Shown: in pieces, positions 29,301 through 38,223 of the stretch
Layout of the letters: each line of letters opens with the position of its first letter
Position numbering within the stretch: position 1 is the first letter of the stretch
Source of the DNA: BRH-c25 sp012519325
Lineage (GTDB): Bacteria; Bacillota; Clostridia; Lutisporales; Lutisporaceae
DNA: 64,000 nucleotides
Reading direction: 5' to 3'
NCBI GenBank assembly: GCA_050950645.1
Contig: JBMNHZ010000013.1
Location: 1-64,000 of the forward strand
Notes under the pieces: generated by a model
The model's input: the letters and a program-made list of their open reading frames with translations, nothing else
What the model was told of the DNA's origin: nothing
The model's database searches: none
Translations under genes and position numbers: made by a program

Positions 29301-29636
29301 GTCGCCTATCCAGCCTAACTGTGGGTTAGCCTTAAGGTAAGCAATTAAGTTTGCACCTTCTGCCCATGCTATTTCGCCGTCTGCAAAATTATCTTCACCT
29401 GTGAAAGCAAGAGCTTCTGCTTCAAGACCCTTAAGTCTCAAGAACATAACGGCTGCCTGCAATCTTGTGGGAGCAGTTGCAGTATATGCTGCGTCTACTG
29501 TACCGCCTTCCCCTTTGAGCATACCCAGATCTGCACAGGTCTGAGCATCTTCACCGAGTGTGTCTTCAGCAAATGCTACTGTAATTGTTGAGAAAACCAT
29601 AGCAAGTGCCAAGACCAACGCGAGTGTCTTCTTCAT
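26389..29636 (-). pseudogene. Secreted S-layer-like protein with Ig-like (SbsA/Big_5-type) repeats, two frameshifts
   Basis: Three overlapping frames join into 1081 aa. The start at 29636 gives a clear signal peptide (MKKTLALVLALAMVFSTITVAFA). Residues about 25-200 form SLH-like helices (LRLKGLEAEALAFTG, NPEGVMTAQAYYKVMLEALG). The rest is repeated Ig-like strands with VVVVEFEEDVDPAAAGNIANY, VVITFTKNIDQATGTDVANY and LKVTFNEKVTKESAEDLANY, the pattern of cell-surface Ig-like adhesin or S-layer domains. Joins need loss of one T near 28000 (NNYDLDG to LYIEEIRV) and one T near 27063 (GTSEDT to EAVEMDS). Strong promoter, GAGGAGG site and own terminator suggest high expression, as for an S-layer protein. 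Confidence 0.82.
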
Positions 29637-29719
29637 TTAACCAACCTCCTCGATATGTAATAAAATTATTTCAGGCACCAAGGGGCACCAAAATATCGCC
29701 GCCTTAGTACCTATTTCAA

Positions 29720-29748
29720 ATTATAGCAAGTGTGGGATATGGAGTCAA
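29720..29748 (-). promoter_or_regulatory. Strong sigma-A promoter of the S-layer-like gene
   Basis: Minus strand TTGACT (29743-29748), 17-nt spacer, TATAAT (29720-29725). The leader of about 75 nt contains a GGTGCC direct repeat and ends with GAGGAGG before the ATG at 29636. Confidence 0.85.
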
Positions 29749-29876
29749 TGTGTGGAAGAAAGATGTAACACAAATGTAAAATAGTCACGAGTCGCTAGTC
29801 GCGAGATTCGGACTGAGATTAGGGCAGGGCTTCGAAGGACTCAATAGCTAGTCTATGTAACCGTTTCTTGCTTTGA

Positions 29877-30219
29877 TTAATCAGCCAATAGCATTTTAGA
29901 TACTTCAATGCATTTAATCTCTATTTCTGAATATTTCTCTTCGTCTATATAATCAATCTCTCTGGCTATCTCAAGCTGTGTCATACAGCTCAGATAAAGA
30001 ACCTTTTGCAATATATAAATACCTGATAAATTCTTTCTTGTGCTCTCGGTCATTACCTTCTGCTATATTGCTTGGGATGCTTACTGCGGCGCGGCGCATT
30101 TGATCAGTCAAGCTATAATCCTTAGACAGCTTACCTATACTTGTAATTCTATATATATCTACGGCTAAATCTTTCGATTTTTGCCAGACTATAAGCTTTC
30201 TAAAGTCTGTACTGCTCAT
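29877..30219 (-). pseudogene. Four-helix-bundle protein (23S rRNA IVP family), one frameshift
   Basis: Small helical protein of the S23/four-helix-bundle family (TIGR02436 type); its role is unknown. The first frame reads FRKLIVWQKSKDLAVDIYR, MRRAAVSIPSNIAEGNDRE and EFIRYLYIAKGSLSEL, all family hallmarks. Removing one T near 29990 extends it as MTQLEIAREIDYIDEEKYSE to a stop at 29877, giving 113 aa, the usual size. TAGGAG lies before the ATG; the gene follows the coiled-coil gene by 18 nt and is probably co-transcribed with it. Confidence 0.8.
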
Positions 30220-30237
30220 TTGCTATACTCCTACAAC

Positions 30238-30693
30238 TTATTCTTCTTTTACTACTGTATATTTTTGTTTCATGTCAGAATTCAATTTGTTATATATTAA
30301 ATCTATCTTACAGTCAAGACCTTTTATATCGTTATCCAGTTCGTTATGCATCATATCCATCTTATTATCCAAACCTTTTATGTCATTGTCAAGTTCGTTA
30401 TGTATCATATCCATCTTGTTATCTAAACCTTTTATATCATTATCCAGCTTGTTGTAAATCAAATCCATCTTACCGTCAAGACCTTTTGTTTCGTCTTTCA
30501 TTTCTGCTCTGAATTCTTTTACTTCATTTTCGAGACTGTCGAAGCGTTTTTCCAGTTTGTCGAACCTTCCTTCCATCTTGTCAAAGCGACCTTCTATTCT
30601 ATCAAATCGCCCGTCCTGCCTGTCAGTTCGTCCGTCAATTCTGTCAATTCTCTCCAGTATCTTTTCAAGCATTTCCTTTGTTTCATTTTCCAT
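30238..30693 (-). CDS. Coiled-coil protein with heptad and 18-aa tandem repeats
   Basis: 151 aa from the ATG at 30693 (AGGCAGG 7 nt upstream; a start 30 nt earlier lacks a site). It is almost all coiled coil: MENETKEMLEKILERIDRID, then six 7-residue repeats of the RIEGRFD type, then four 18-residue repeats of the LDNKMDMIHNELDNDIKG type. No signal peptide or membrane segment. I do not recognise a function. Similar small coiled-coil genes are common in clostridia (another is at 36474). Confidence 0.7.
   Translation of the reverse strand: MENETKEMLEKILERIDRIDGRTDRQDGRFDRIEGRFDKMEGRFDKLEKRFDSLENEVKEFRAEMKDETKGLDGKMDLIYNKLDNDIKGLDNKMDMIHNELDNDIKGLDNKMDMMHNELDNDIKGLDCKIDLIYNKLNSDMKQKYTVVKEE
30268..30480 (-). 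repeat. 54-bp tandem repeats encoding 18-aa coiled-coil units
   Basis: Four in-frame copies of a 54-bp unit at the 3' end of the coiled-coil gene. The copies are most alike in the middle and may vary in number by recombination. Confidence 0.8.
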
Positions 30694-30823
30694 ACTGATA
30701 CCTGCCTTTCGAATAACAGTCATCGATATTGTAGCATATTTGTAAAATTATTACAACTAAGCGGATGCAGAGCGCAGATTAGCAGGCAGTGGCAAATAAT
30801 GGTTGATATTAACAGTTTCCATT

Positions 30824-30852
30824 TTGCAGAAAATGTAGTATATTTATACTAT
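30824..30852 (+). promoter_or_regulatory. Promoter of the first ETGxxTGxF repeat gene
   Basis: TTGCAG (30824-30829), 17-nt spacer, TACTAT (30847-30852), about 48 nt before the ATG at 30900. Confidence 0.6.
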
Positions 30853-30899
30853 ATGCAGCAAACTTAACTTATTTGGGATGAGGGGGAAACGATTGGCTT

Positions 30900-32990
30900 A
30901 TGAAAAGAAATTTTTTAATACTCTGTCTTGTATTACTTGTATCAGCTTATTTTACCGCAGGTGCTTATGGTGCTTCAAATGATTCTGAAATCCTGTTGGA
31001 CAGAACATCATACCAGGGGTATGGATCCCGTCCGATAGTAACATTGAGAGATAAGAAGCTAAACAATAATCCCAGAGTAAGAGAAACAATAAATGTTACA
31101 GTGTACTCCGACTCAGATACCGCCGGAATAACAGTGAAGCTCACTGAAACCGGCGCAGATTCCGGCGAGTTTACAGGTGATTTTGGTGTCGGTCCCAAAT
31201 CCGATAATATCTCAAAAACTCTGCAAGTAGTACATAACGACACCATAACTGTGACAGGCAATGCCGGAGTCCTTACATACAGCGCAAACTGGCGGGCCTT
31301 CACCGGATCTGTTAAGTTCGTCAAAAGCAGCTATACCGGACTTAACACTAAATCGACCATAATCATCACAGATAAAGACCATAATATCAGATCCGGTTAT
31401 ATAGATACGGTAACTGTCAGATTGACCTCGGATACAGATCCTATGGAATCCTGCTTACGGCTTATGAAACAGGTGCAAATACAGGTACTTTTTATGCCGG
31501 GTTCGGATTTAGCACCGAAAAATCGAGCATGAAGGGATGCTTTGATTAAAGTGAATGGTTCAGACAATATATATGCTACTTATATTGATGAATTGGATGA
31601 AGACGGCGCTGTCAATACCCGTGTTACCGCTGCCGCGGAATTCAAATTTTCAGAAGCAGTCATCAAGACTTCAGCCTCAAAGGATGAAGGCTCAGGAAGT
31701 ATGTTTACCGTTACCATAAATGAGCCTGATGCAAACCACCCTGATAGAAAAGATAGAATAATAGCCAAAGTAAGCTCTGGCAAATTCTCCGAAGAAATGA
31801 CCATATGGCTTACAGAAACAGGTACAAATACAGGCAGCTTCAAATGCACAGTATTGCTAAGTGATGAGATGACTACCGCAACATTCTTACGTGTAGCAAA
31901 CACTGATACAATCAATATAAAATATATTGATAATACAGTTCCCGAAGGCGGTTCAAAAGAAATAGTAAAATCGATTAAATGGACTTACATAGGAAGGCTG
32001 CTGAAAACAGATAAACAGGTATATTCAGGCTTCAACAGTTTTGCAAGAGTAACTCTGTCGGATTATAAGCTTAACACTGACGAAGAAAAGGCCGAAACTG
32101 TTGACGTAAAGGTCAAAACCGAGGACTCCAAAGGAATCACACTGAAATTGAAGGAGACAGGCTCAAATACAGGAACATTTACAGGAACATTATATTTCGG
32201 AAAGTCCACCAAGGCTTCCAAGAGTACTATCAAAGTAGACGGTTATGAAACGATAACCATAACTTTTACCAACAAAAAGGATAAGGAAGATATAGAAGAA
32301 TGCGTACTTGATATGGTCCTACCAGGATGCCGAGATTGAACTAGATAAGCAGGAGTATAAAGGAAACAACATGCCTGTAAAAGTAACTTTACGTGATTGG
32401 GATGCAAACGAGAAACCCAAGACAACAGACGAAATCAAAGTTGCAGTAAGGGTTCCGGGGACCGCGAAGGAAGTATTTGTGACACTTACAGAGACAAGCA
32501 ATACTTCAGGTATATTCAAAGGAACTTTTTATATCAACGGCACCGTAAATAATAAACCTTCGATAACTCTCAACGCCGGCGAGAAGTTTGATGTAGTATT
32601 TACGGATAAATACACCAAAAGCGGCAGAGTTGAAGAAAGAATTGCTTCTGCAGAATGGGGGGGCGTATCTGTCGCAACCCTTACCTTTGACAGCCAAAAA
32701 TATACAGGTTATGAAGACCCGTTGGTAATAATATTAAAGGATGATGACATGAATAAAGATAATAACTCCAGAGAAAAGGTCTCTGTTCAAGTCAAAACAA
32801 GAAGCGGTAAAACCGTTGCCATGTATACACTTACGGAATCAGGGACCAGCAACGGCGAATTTATAGGGGTTTTTGAAATCACCGATAAACCTTATACCTC
32901 AAAGACAATATGCCTTGCTAATACGGATGTTATAACTGTAACTTACCGGAAAAGAAAGTAAGCGCCTCCGCAACATTTACAAAAGAGTAA
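30900..32990 (+). pseudogene. Secreted protein of six ~110-aa ETGxxTGxF repeats (frameshifted)
   Basis: Signal peptide MKRNFLILCLVLLVSAYFTAGAYGA, then six beta-rich repeats of about 110 residues. Each contains a core such as VKLTETGADSGEFTG, AYETGANTGTFYAG, LTETGTNTGSFKCT, LKETGSNTGTFTGTL, LTETSNTSGIFKGTF or LTESGTSNGEFIGVF, and often a Y-x-G-Y/F start before a VTLxD strand. The frame breaks four times (near 31440, 31531, 32293 and 32946; two extra and two missing bases), restoring a 696-aa protein ending VSASATFTKE at 32990. The last join and repeat order are confirmed by the paralogue at 33187. A GAGGGGG site lies upstream. Function unknown; probably a cell-surface Ig-like fibre. Confidence 0.78.
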
Positions 32991-33027
32991 AAAAGCACAG
33001 AATAGTTTTGATGTGTAATTAGAAGAT

Positions 33028-33070
33028 AGCCGGCTGTTCAGTTAATGATTCAGCCGGCTTTTTAATTTGA
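33028..33070 (+). terminator. Rho-independent terminator
   Basis: AGCCGGCTG pairs with CAGCCGGCT around a 14-nt loop and is followed by TTTTTAATTT. It closes the first repeat-protein gene. Confidence 0.88.
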
Positions 33071-33084
33071 CTTAAACATATTCA

Positions 33085-33114
33085 TTGGTAATCAATGTAT
33101 ATTTATGTTATAAA
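33085..33114 (+). promoter_or_regulatory. Likely promoter of the second ETGxxTGxF repeat gene
   Basis: TTGGTA (33085-33090), 18-nt spacer, TATAAA (33109-33114). The gene start is 73 nt further on. Confidence 0.45.
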
Positions 33115-33186
33115 TAGATATATATGCAGAATCAATGCATTCAATATTGCCAATTTATTTTTTATTTGGGAATGGGGGTTTATGCT

Positions 33187-34629
33187 ATGAAAGGAAATAA
33201 ACTGTTGGTTATTCTAATTACCTTAACATTATGTTTTTCAATAACCGTACAAGGTATCACAACTGACAGCTCTGATAAAAGCCTTAATTATACGACAGCT
33301 GTCATTGAGACATCAGCTCTGAATGATTCAGGTGCAGGTAATATGCTGGAGATCACAATTACTGAGCCGGATGCCAATAATCCGGAAAGAATAGATACAA
33401 TCTCCGCAAAAGCCGGTTCCGGCAGCAGCGAAAAAGATTTAACAATATACCTAAGGGAAACCGGTATAAATACCGGAGTATTCAAGTATACTTTATATTT
33501 TTCAAGTAAAAAAACCAATAAGCAGCTGCTTCATGTGTCGGAGCAGGATACAATCATTATTAAATATACTGATAAAACAGTCCCTCAGGGTGGTGTAAAG
33601 GATATAGTCAAGACCATAAGCTGGGAATACCAAAGTACTGTATTAACATTGGACAAGGAAGCTTATACCGGCTATAACGATACGGCTGAAATATTGCTGT
33701 TAAACATGGAATTGAACCGCGATAATAATAAAGTTGAATATGTTGATGTAAAAGTTTCAACCAATCATTCAAAAGGATTTAAACTGGAATTGAAAGAAAC
33801 CAAAACCGACTCCGGGGTATTCAAAGGGACAATTAATTTTGGCAGGACCTCAAAGAGCGGTAAAAAAATAGCCAAAGTATCAGGTAATGATTTTATAACT
33901 GTTTCATTTAAGAACAGCAGGGATAAGTCTGATGTAGCTGAATGCTACGCAACCTGGTCACCACAGGATGGACAGATAACTCTGGACAGAGAAGAATATA
34001 GCGGAATAGCTTCCCCCGTTGAGATCACTCTTACTGATTGGGACATAGCAGAGGATACTTCCCGAAAGGAAAAGACTAAGGTCATTGCAAGACTGCAGGG
34101 AACTGCAAGAGGTGTACCTGTCACTCTTAATGAGACAAGAAGAAACTCAGGTATATTTACCGGAACAATATATATTAATGGAGACAGTAAGAAACATACC
34201 TCGATAGACCTCAATCCAAAAGATATACTGGAAGTTGTTTATACCGACAGGGATACAACAACCGGTATGGAAGCACAAAGAATAGCGACTGCCGTTTGGA
34301 CGGGAGTCTCAAAAGCTGAGTTAACTTTGGATAATACATTATATAAAGGCTACGACTCGGTTATAACAATTAGCGTGAGGGATCCAGATTATAACAAGCG
34401 TAAAACCCTTCAGGAAAAAGTGAGCGTGCTTGTGAGAACCTCGAAGGGTAATACAAACAGAAAATATTACCTGGAGGAAACGGGTGTTGATACCGGGGTG
34501 TTTACCGGGAGTTTTATGCTTTCGAAGGATGCTGCCTATAATGACAGGATCCAAGTTGCGGACAGTGATGAGATTACGGTGTTGTTTATTGACAAAAATG
34601 TTACCGCGAAGGCTGGATTTCAAAAATAG
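33187..34629 (+). CDS. Secreted protein of four ~110-aa ETGxxTGxF repeats
   Basis: 480 aa from the ATG at 33187, which has GGGGG 9 nt upstream and starts a signal peptide (MKGNKLLVILITLTLCFSIT). An in-frame ATG at 33124 would bury the signal peptide. The four repeats match repeats 3-6 of the neighbour in order: ETGINTGVFKYTL, KETKTDSGVFKGTI, NETRRNSGIFTGTI, EETGVDTGVFTGSF. The end VTAKAGFQK matches the restored end of the paralogue. No anchor (no SLH, LPXTG or C-terminal membrane segment), so it may be secreted or bound through another surface protein. The two genes are a tandem duplication with repeat loss or gain. Confidence 0.82.
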   Translation: MKGNKLLVILITLTLCFSITVQGITTDSSDKSLNYTTAVIETSALNDSGAGNMLEITITEPDANNPERIDTISAKAGSGSSEKDLTIYLRETGINTGVFKYTLYFSSKKTNKQLLHVSEQDTIIIKYTDKTVPQGGVKDIVKTISWEYQSTVLTLDKEAYTGYNDTAEILLLNMELNRDNNKVEYVDVKVSTNHSKGFKLELKETKTDSGVFKGTINFGRTSKSGKKIAKVSGNDFITVSFKNSRDKSDVAECYATWSPQDGQITLDREEYSGIASPVEITLTDWDIAEDTSRKEKTKVIARLQGTARGVPVTLNETRRNSGIFTGTIYINGDSKKHTSIDLNPKDILEVVYTDRDTTTGMEAQRIATAVWTGVSKAELTLDNTLYKGYDSVITISVRDPDYNKRKTLQEKVSVLVRTSKGNTNRKYYLEETGVDTGVFTGSFMLSKDAAYNDRIQVADSDEITVLFIDKNVTAKAGFQK

Positions 34630-34634
34630 GTAGG

Positions 34635-34662
34635 GGGCCGCTGCAGCCCCTTATTATTTACT
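34635..34662. terminator. Short bidirectional terminator
   Basis: GGGGCCGCTGCAGCCCC (34635-34651) is a near palindrome between the convergent ends of the plus-strand repeat gene and minus-strand pyrG. Plus side is followed by TTATTATTTACTTG; only a loose T run. Confidence 0.5.
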
Positions 34663-36271
34663 TGTTTTTACTGTATTCCAATGCCGCTTTTATAAATTCC
34701 CGAAACAGGGGTTGAGGTCTCTGGGGCCTGGACTTGAATTCCGGATGGAACTGGCAGCCCAGGTACCAGGGATGATCCTTAAGCTCCACTATTTCTACCA
34801 GCCTTTCGTCCGGTGAGAGTCCTGAAAGAAGCATCCCATGAGCTGTCATTTTGTCCCTGAACCGGTTGTTGAATTCGTATCTGTGCCTGTGCCTTTCAAA
34901 TACCAGGTCTTCTCCGTATGCTTCAAAGGCTTTTGTATTCTCGGCCACTTTGCAGGGATACAGTCCAAGCCTCATTGTTCCGCCCTTTTCGTCAATATCT
35001 TCCTGCTCCGGCATAAGGTGTATCACGCCATATGGTGTATTCTCATCCAATTCTGTACTGTGAGCGGCTTCGAGTCCCAGTACGTTTCGGGCATATTCTA
35101 TGACCGCTACCTGCATTCCAAGGCATATCCCGAAGTATGGCAGCCTGTTCTCCCTTGCATACCGGGCAACAAGTATCTTGCCTTCTATACCTCTGTTTCC
35201 GAAGCCTCCCGGCACCAGCACTCCGTCGACTCCATCCAGGTATTCCTTCACATTTGATTCGAGAATATCTGCGGAATGTATCCATTTGATTTCTATTTCC
35301 GAATCATTGGCTATACCTGCATGCCTGAGGGCCTCAGCTACCGACATGTATGCATCGTGAAGCTCTACGTATTTTCCCACAAGTGCAATTGTAACCTTAT
35401 TCCTGAGGGCTTTTATTCCGTTTACCATCTCAATCCATTCCGATAATTCCGCTTCTCCGCATTTTATGCCCAGCTTCTTTATTATAAGGGAATCCAGTCC
35501 TTCATTATGAAGCAGCAAAGGCACCTCGTAGAGATTTTCCGCATCCAGGTTCTGTACCACCGAATCTCTATCCACATTACAGAAAAGCCCGATTTTCTCT
35601 TTCATCTCTTTGGATATGGGTTTTTCAGTCCTGCAAACAATGATATCTGGCTGGATACCTATACTCCTCAGTTCTTTTACGCTGTGCTGGGTGGGCTTTG
35701 TCTTAAGCTCTCCGGCCTTTGAAAGGTACGGTACAAGCGTAACATGTATGAAAAGAACGTTTTCCCTGTCCACTTCGTATTTTATCTGCCTTATTGCTTC
35801 CAGAAAAGGAAGGCTTTCAATGTCACCTACGGTGCCTCCTATCTCGGTTATAACCACGTCGGGACTGGATTCGTCGGCTACCCGGTATATCCTTGATTTG
35901 ATTTCGTTTGTTATATGGGGTATTACCTGAACAGTTCCTCCAAGATATTCACCTTTTCTTTCCTTGCTTATAACCGACCAGTATATCTTTCCTGTGGTCA
36001 CATTGCTGTTTTTTGTGAGGTTGGTATCGGTAAATCTTTCGTAGTGCCCCAGATCCAGGTCGGTTTCCGCTCCATCATCTGTTACGAATACTTCTCCATG
36101 CTGGTAGGGAGACATTGTTCCCGGGTCAAAATTCAGGTACGGATCCATTTTCTGCAGGCTTACCTTTAATCCCCGGCTCTTAAGAAGCCTCCCCAGTGAT
36201 GCCGCCGTTATGCCTTTCCCCAGGGATGAAACGACGCCGCCGGTAATAAATATATATTTTGTGCTATTCAA
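34658..36271 (-). CDS. pyrG: CTP synthase
   Basis: ATP-dependent amination of UTP to CTP using glutamine. The N-terminal synthetase domain begins STKYIFITGGVVSSLGKGIT with the P-loop, and has MDPYLNFDPGTMSPYQHGEV and EIGGTVGDIESLPF. The C-terminal class I glutaminase has PGGFGNRGIEGK, the cysteine nucleophile in FGICLGMQ, and the His/Glu pair in FHPEFKSRP. I choose the TTG at 36271: AAGGAGG is 9 nt upstream and the product is 537 aa, the normal length. An ATG 33 nt earlier has no good site. Single copy-style housekeeping gene unrelated to its surface-protein neighbours. Confidence 0.97.
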   Translation of the reverse strand: MNSTKYIFITGGVVSSLGKGITAASLGRLLKSRGLKVSLQKMDPYLNFDPGTMSPYQHGEVFVTDDGAETDLDLGHYERFTDTNLTKNSNVTTGKIYWSVISKERKGEYLGGTVQVIPHITNEIKSRIYRVADESSPDVVITEIGGTVGDIESLPFLEAIRQIKYEVDRENVLFIHVTLVPYLSKAGELKTKPTQHSVKELRSIGIQPDIIVCRTEKPISKEMKEKIGLFCNVDRDSVVQNLDAENLYEVPLLLHNEGLDSLIIKKLGIKCGEAELSEWIEMVNGIKALRNKVTIALVGKYVELHDAYMSVAEALRHAGIANDSEIEIKWIHSADILESNVKEYLDGVDGVLVPGGFGNRGIEGKILVARYARENRLPYFGICLGMQVAVIEYARNVLGLEAAHSTELDENTPYGVIHLMPEQEDIDEKGGTMRLGLYPCKVAENTKAFEAYGEDLVFERHRHRYEFNNRFRDKMTAHGMLLSGLSPDERLVEIVELKDHPWYLGCQFHPEFKSRPQRPQPLFREFIKAALEYSKNK

Positions 36272-36328
36272 TATTCTAAGCCTCCTTTTTGGATTCTCTG
36301 TCATTGCCTTTATATCTTTCGCTGTCTG

Positions 36329-36364
36329 CTATATTTTTAGTTCTTTGAAATTTGTCTTGCTCAT
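36329..36364 (-). other. Short upstream ORF before pyrG
   Basis: ATG with a strong AAAGGAG site 7 nt upstream encodes MSKTNFKELKI, then TAG. The frame after the TAG stays open into pyrG. It could be a leader peptide, or the start of a small gene with a nonsense codon. Nothing in it proves a regulatory role. Confidence 0.3.
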
Positions 36365-36414
36365 GGGTTTGCTCCTTTTATTTCTCATAAATTATTAATC
36401 ATGTTATAAATCGG

Positions 36415-36450
36415 CAAAAACTACAAGAAGGTTAATGAATCTTAACCTTC
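36415..36450 (-). terminator. Terminator between pyrG region and the gene upstream
   Basis: Minus strand GAAGGTTAAGATTCATTAACCTTC (36427-36450) hairpin followed by TTGTAGTTTTTG. It ends the small coiled-coil gene at 36474 so that pyrG has its own transcription. Confidence 0.75.
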
Positions 36451-36473
36451 CTGAATTATAAGTTGATTTATTC

Positions 36474-36710
36474 TTATTTAACTTTTCTTACAATTATGTC
36501 TTCCTGCTCGGTAACTTTTTCCTCAATGAGATCAAGCTGGTCACTGTGCTGTTTATAGCCGTCAAACAAAGCTTGAAGCTTTTTGCCGTGATTCTGCTCA
36601 ATAAAGGTAAGTTTCTGGTCTACTCCGTCGAATCTTTCTCTTGTCTCTTTTCTGAAGCCGGTAAATTCAATATATAGCTTTTCTATCAACTCGAAGGCTT
36701 TATCTTCCAT
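36474..36710 (-). CDS. Small coiled-coil protein
   Basis: 78 aa, helical throughout: MEDKAFELIEKLYIEFTGFR, then VDQKLTFIEQNHGKKLQ and DQLDLIEEKVTEQEDIIV. No signal or membrane segment. It has the same general design as the longer coiled-coil protein at 30238 (short conserved start, then heptads), and belongs to a type of small clostridial protein of unknown function. AAAGGATG lies 7 nt before the ATG. It has its own terminator downstream. Confidence 0.65.
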   Translation of the reverse strand: MEDKAFELIEKLYIEFTGFRKETRERFDGVDQKLTFIEQNHGKKLQALFDGYKQHSDQLDLIEEKVTEQEDIIVRKVK

Positions 36711-36785
36711 TAACGCTCATCCTTTTAAATGATATTTTCTCATTTAGTATTATACCATTTTATGCTATTTATGTCATTAAATAAT

Positions 36786-38189
36786 TTACTGCAGCATTTT
36801 CCTGATCTCTTCCATTGCCCGTTCCAGCTGGAGGTCTGTCCCGGTTTGTTTCTGCTCAAGTTTTTCCTGAAGAATTTTGAGATCGTCGGCGTCCATGGAA
36901 GCGTCTTGACTAAGATTGTTATCTTTTTGAAAATTCAGTACCGCCGCTCTTGTCATCCCCCCGAAGATGCCGTCCAGCTTATTTATATCGTAGCCCAGGG
37001 CTTTTAATCTCTGCTGTACCCCCAGCACATCAAGGCCTATATGCCCATTCTTAATACTTCTGTCTCCTTTAACCGGTGCAAACTCAGCCGTTTCGACGGA
37101 ATCAGTCCGTTTCACTTCTATATCGGGGGTGATTCCTATACCGTCAAGAGAAAAATTGTTTGGAGTCAGATAGTTGGCAATGGTGATCTTTACTCCTCCC
37201 CCTCCAGAGATTCTCATAACATTCTGAACCGTTCCCTTGCCGTATGTTTTTTCCCCTACTATTATACCGGTATTGCTGTCTTTCACGGCACCTGCCAGTA
37301 TTTCCGAGGCCGACGCGCTTCCCTTGTCTACCAGCACAACTAATTTAAAGGGTGCCTCATCCAGATCTGACATGTATGTTTCCTTTATCTCGTTCTTAAC
37401 CTGTATCTTGACTATTGGACCTTCGGGTATAAGCAATCTGCATACCTCAACCACTTCATCCAGCAGTCCCCCTGGATTTCCCCTGACGTCTATTATTACG
37501 CCCTTTATCCCTTTTTCCTTGAATTCATTTACTATGGAAACCATACTGCTGTAAGTTTTCCCCGAAAATTCCGTTATACGTATATAGCCTATGTTGCCCT
37601 CTTTTATCTCATATTTTACAGGGATTATTTCTATAACCTCCCTGATTAATTTATAATATATAATCTCCGGAGAACCTTCCCTTATTATTCCGATTTCAAC
37701 CTCTGTGCCTTCTTTGCCCCTTATCAGATTTGCTGCCTGATCTGTAGTGTACTCGGTAATGTCTGTTCCGTCGACTTCCACTATTTTGTCTCCCGTCTTG
37801 ATCCCTGCCTTGTATGCCGGTGTCCCTTCTATGGGAGCTACTACCGTCACCCTGCCGTCTCTTCTTTCAATCTGTACCCCTATGCCTACTATTTCCCCTT
37901 CCAGGTCAATCATGAATTCTTTGTAATCCTCGGGTGAAAAATAGGTGCTGTGAGAATCAAGGGCCTCAAATATTCCCTTGATGGCACCGTTTATGAGATC
38001 CTCTTCCTTTACATCCTTGTAATACTCTCTCTTGATTATGTCAATAATTGCCTCTATCTTTTTTGCAGCCTCAGATTTCTGTTCACCTTCAGCTCCCGGT
38101 ACCCTGAAGGTAAAGGTGGTGTCTGCAAAAACCGGTGCGCTGAGTATTATTAATGCCAGTACAATCGCCAGAATTCTCTTTTTCATCAT
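36786..38189 (-). CDS. S41 C-terminal processing peptidase with PDZ and peptidoglycan-binding domain
   Basis: A 467-aa exported serine protease of the CtpA type. Signal peptide at residues 1-22 (MKKRILAIVLALIILSAPVFA), PDZ domain at about 95-170 (GIGVQIERRDGRVTVVAPIE), then the S41 core with RGNPGGLLDEVVEV, the catalytic serine in DKGSASASEILAGAVKD and the lysine in GEKTYGKGTVQ. A PG_binding_1 domain (GVQQRLKALGYDINKLDG) follows at about 385-445. It is the last gene of the surface-protein operon, 34 nt after the SLH gene, so it may trim or mature these exported proteins. Confidence 0.93.
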   Translation of the reverse strand: MMKKRILAIVLALIILSAPVFADTTFTFRVPGAEGEQKSEAAKKIEAIIDIIKREYYKDVKEEDLINGAIKGIFEALDSHSTYFSPEDYKEFMIDLEGEIVGIGVQIERRDGRVTVVAPIEGTPAYKAGIKTGDKIVEVDGTDITEYTTDQAANLIRGKEGTEVEIGIIREGSPEIIYYKLIREVIEIIPVKYEIKEGNIGYIRITEFSGKTYSSMVSIVNEFKEKGIKGVIIDVRGNPGGLLDEVVEVCRLLIPEGPIVKIQVKNEIKETYMSDLDEAPFKLVVLVDKGSASASEILAGAVKDSNTGIIVGEKTYGKGTVQNVMRISGGGGVKITIANYLTPNNFSLDGIGITPDIEVKRTDSVETAEFAPVKGDRSIKNGHIGLDVLGVQQRLKALGYDINKLDGIFGGMTRAAVLNFQKDNNLSQDASMDADDLKILQEKLEQKQTGTDLQLERAMEEIRKMLQ

Positions 38190-38223
38190 TAACCCTCTCT
38201 CTCATGTTTTATAGTAAACTCCG

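Noticed and set aside
30268..30480. Regular repeats that could suggest a CRISPR array
   Set aside because: The 54-bp units are contiguous, in frame and encode coiled-coil residues; there are no spacers and no cas genes.
34838..35257. 139-codon plus-strand frame
   Set aside because: Antisense to the strongly conserved pyrG glutaminase domain; no start signal or motif.
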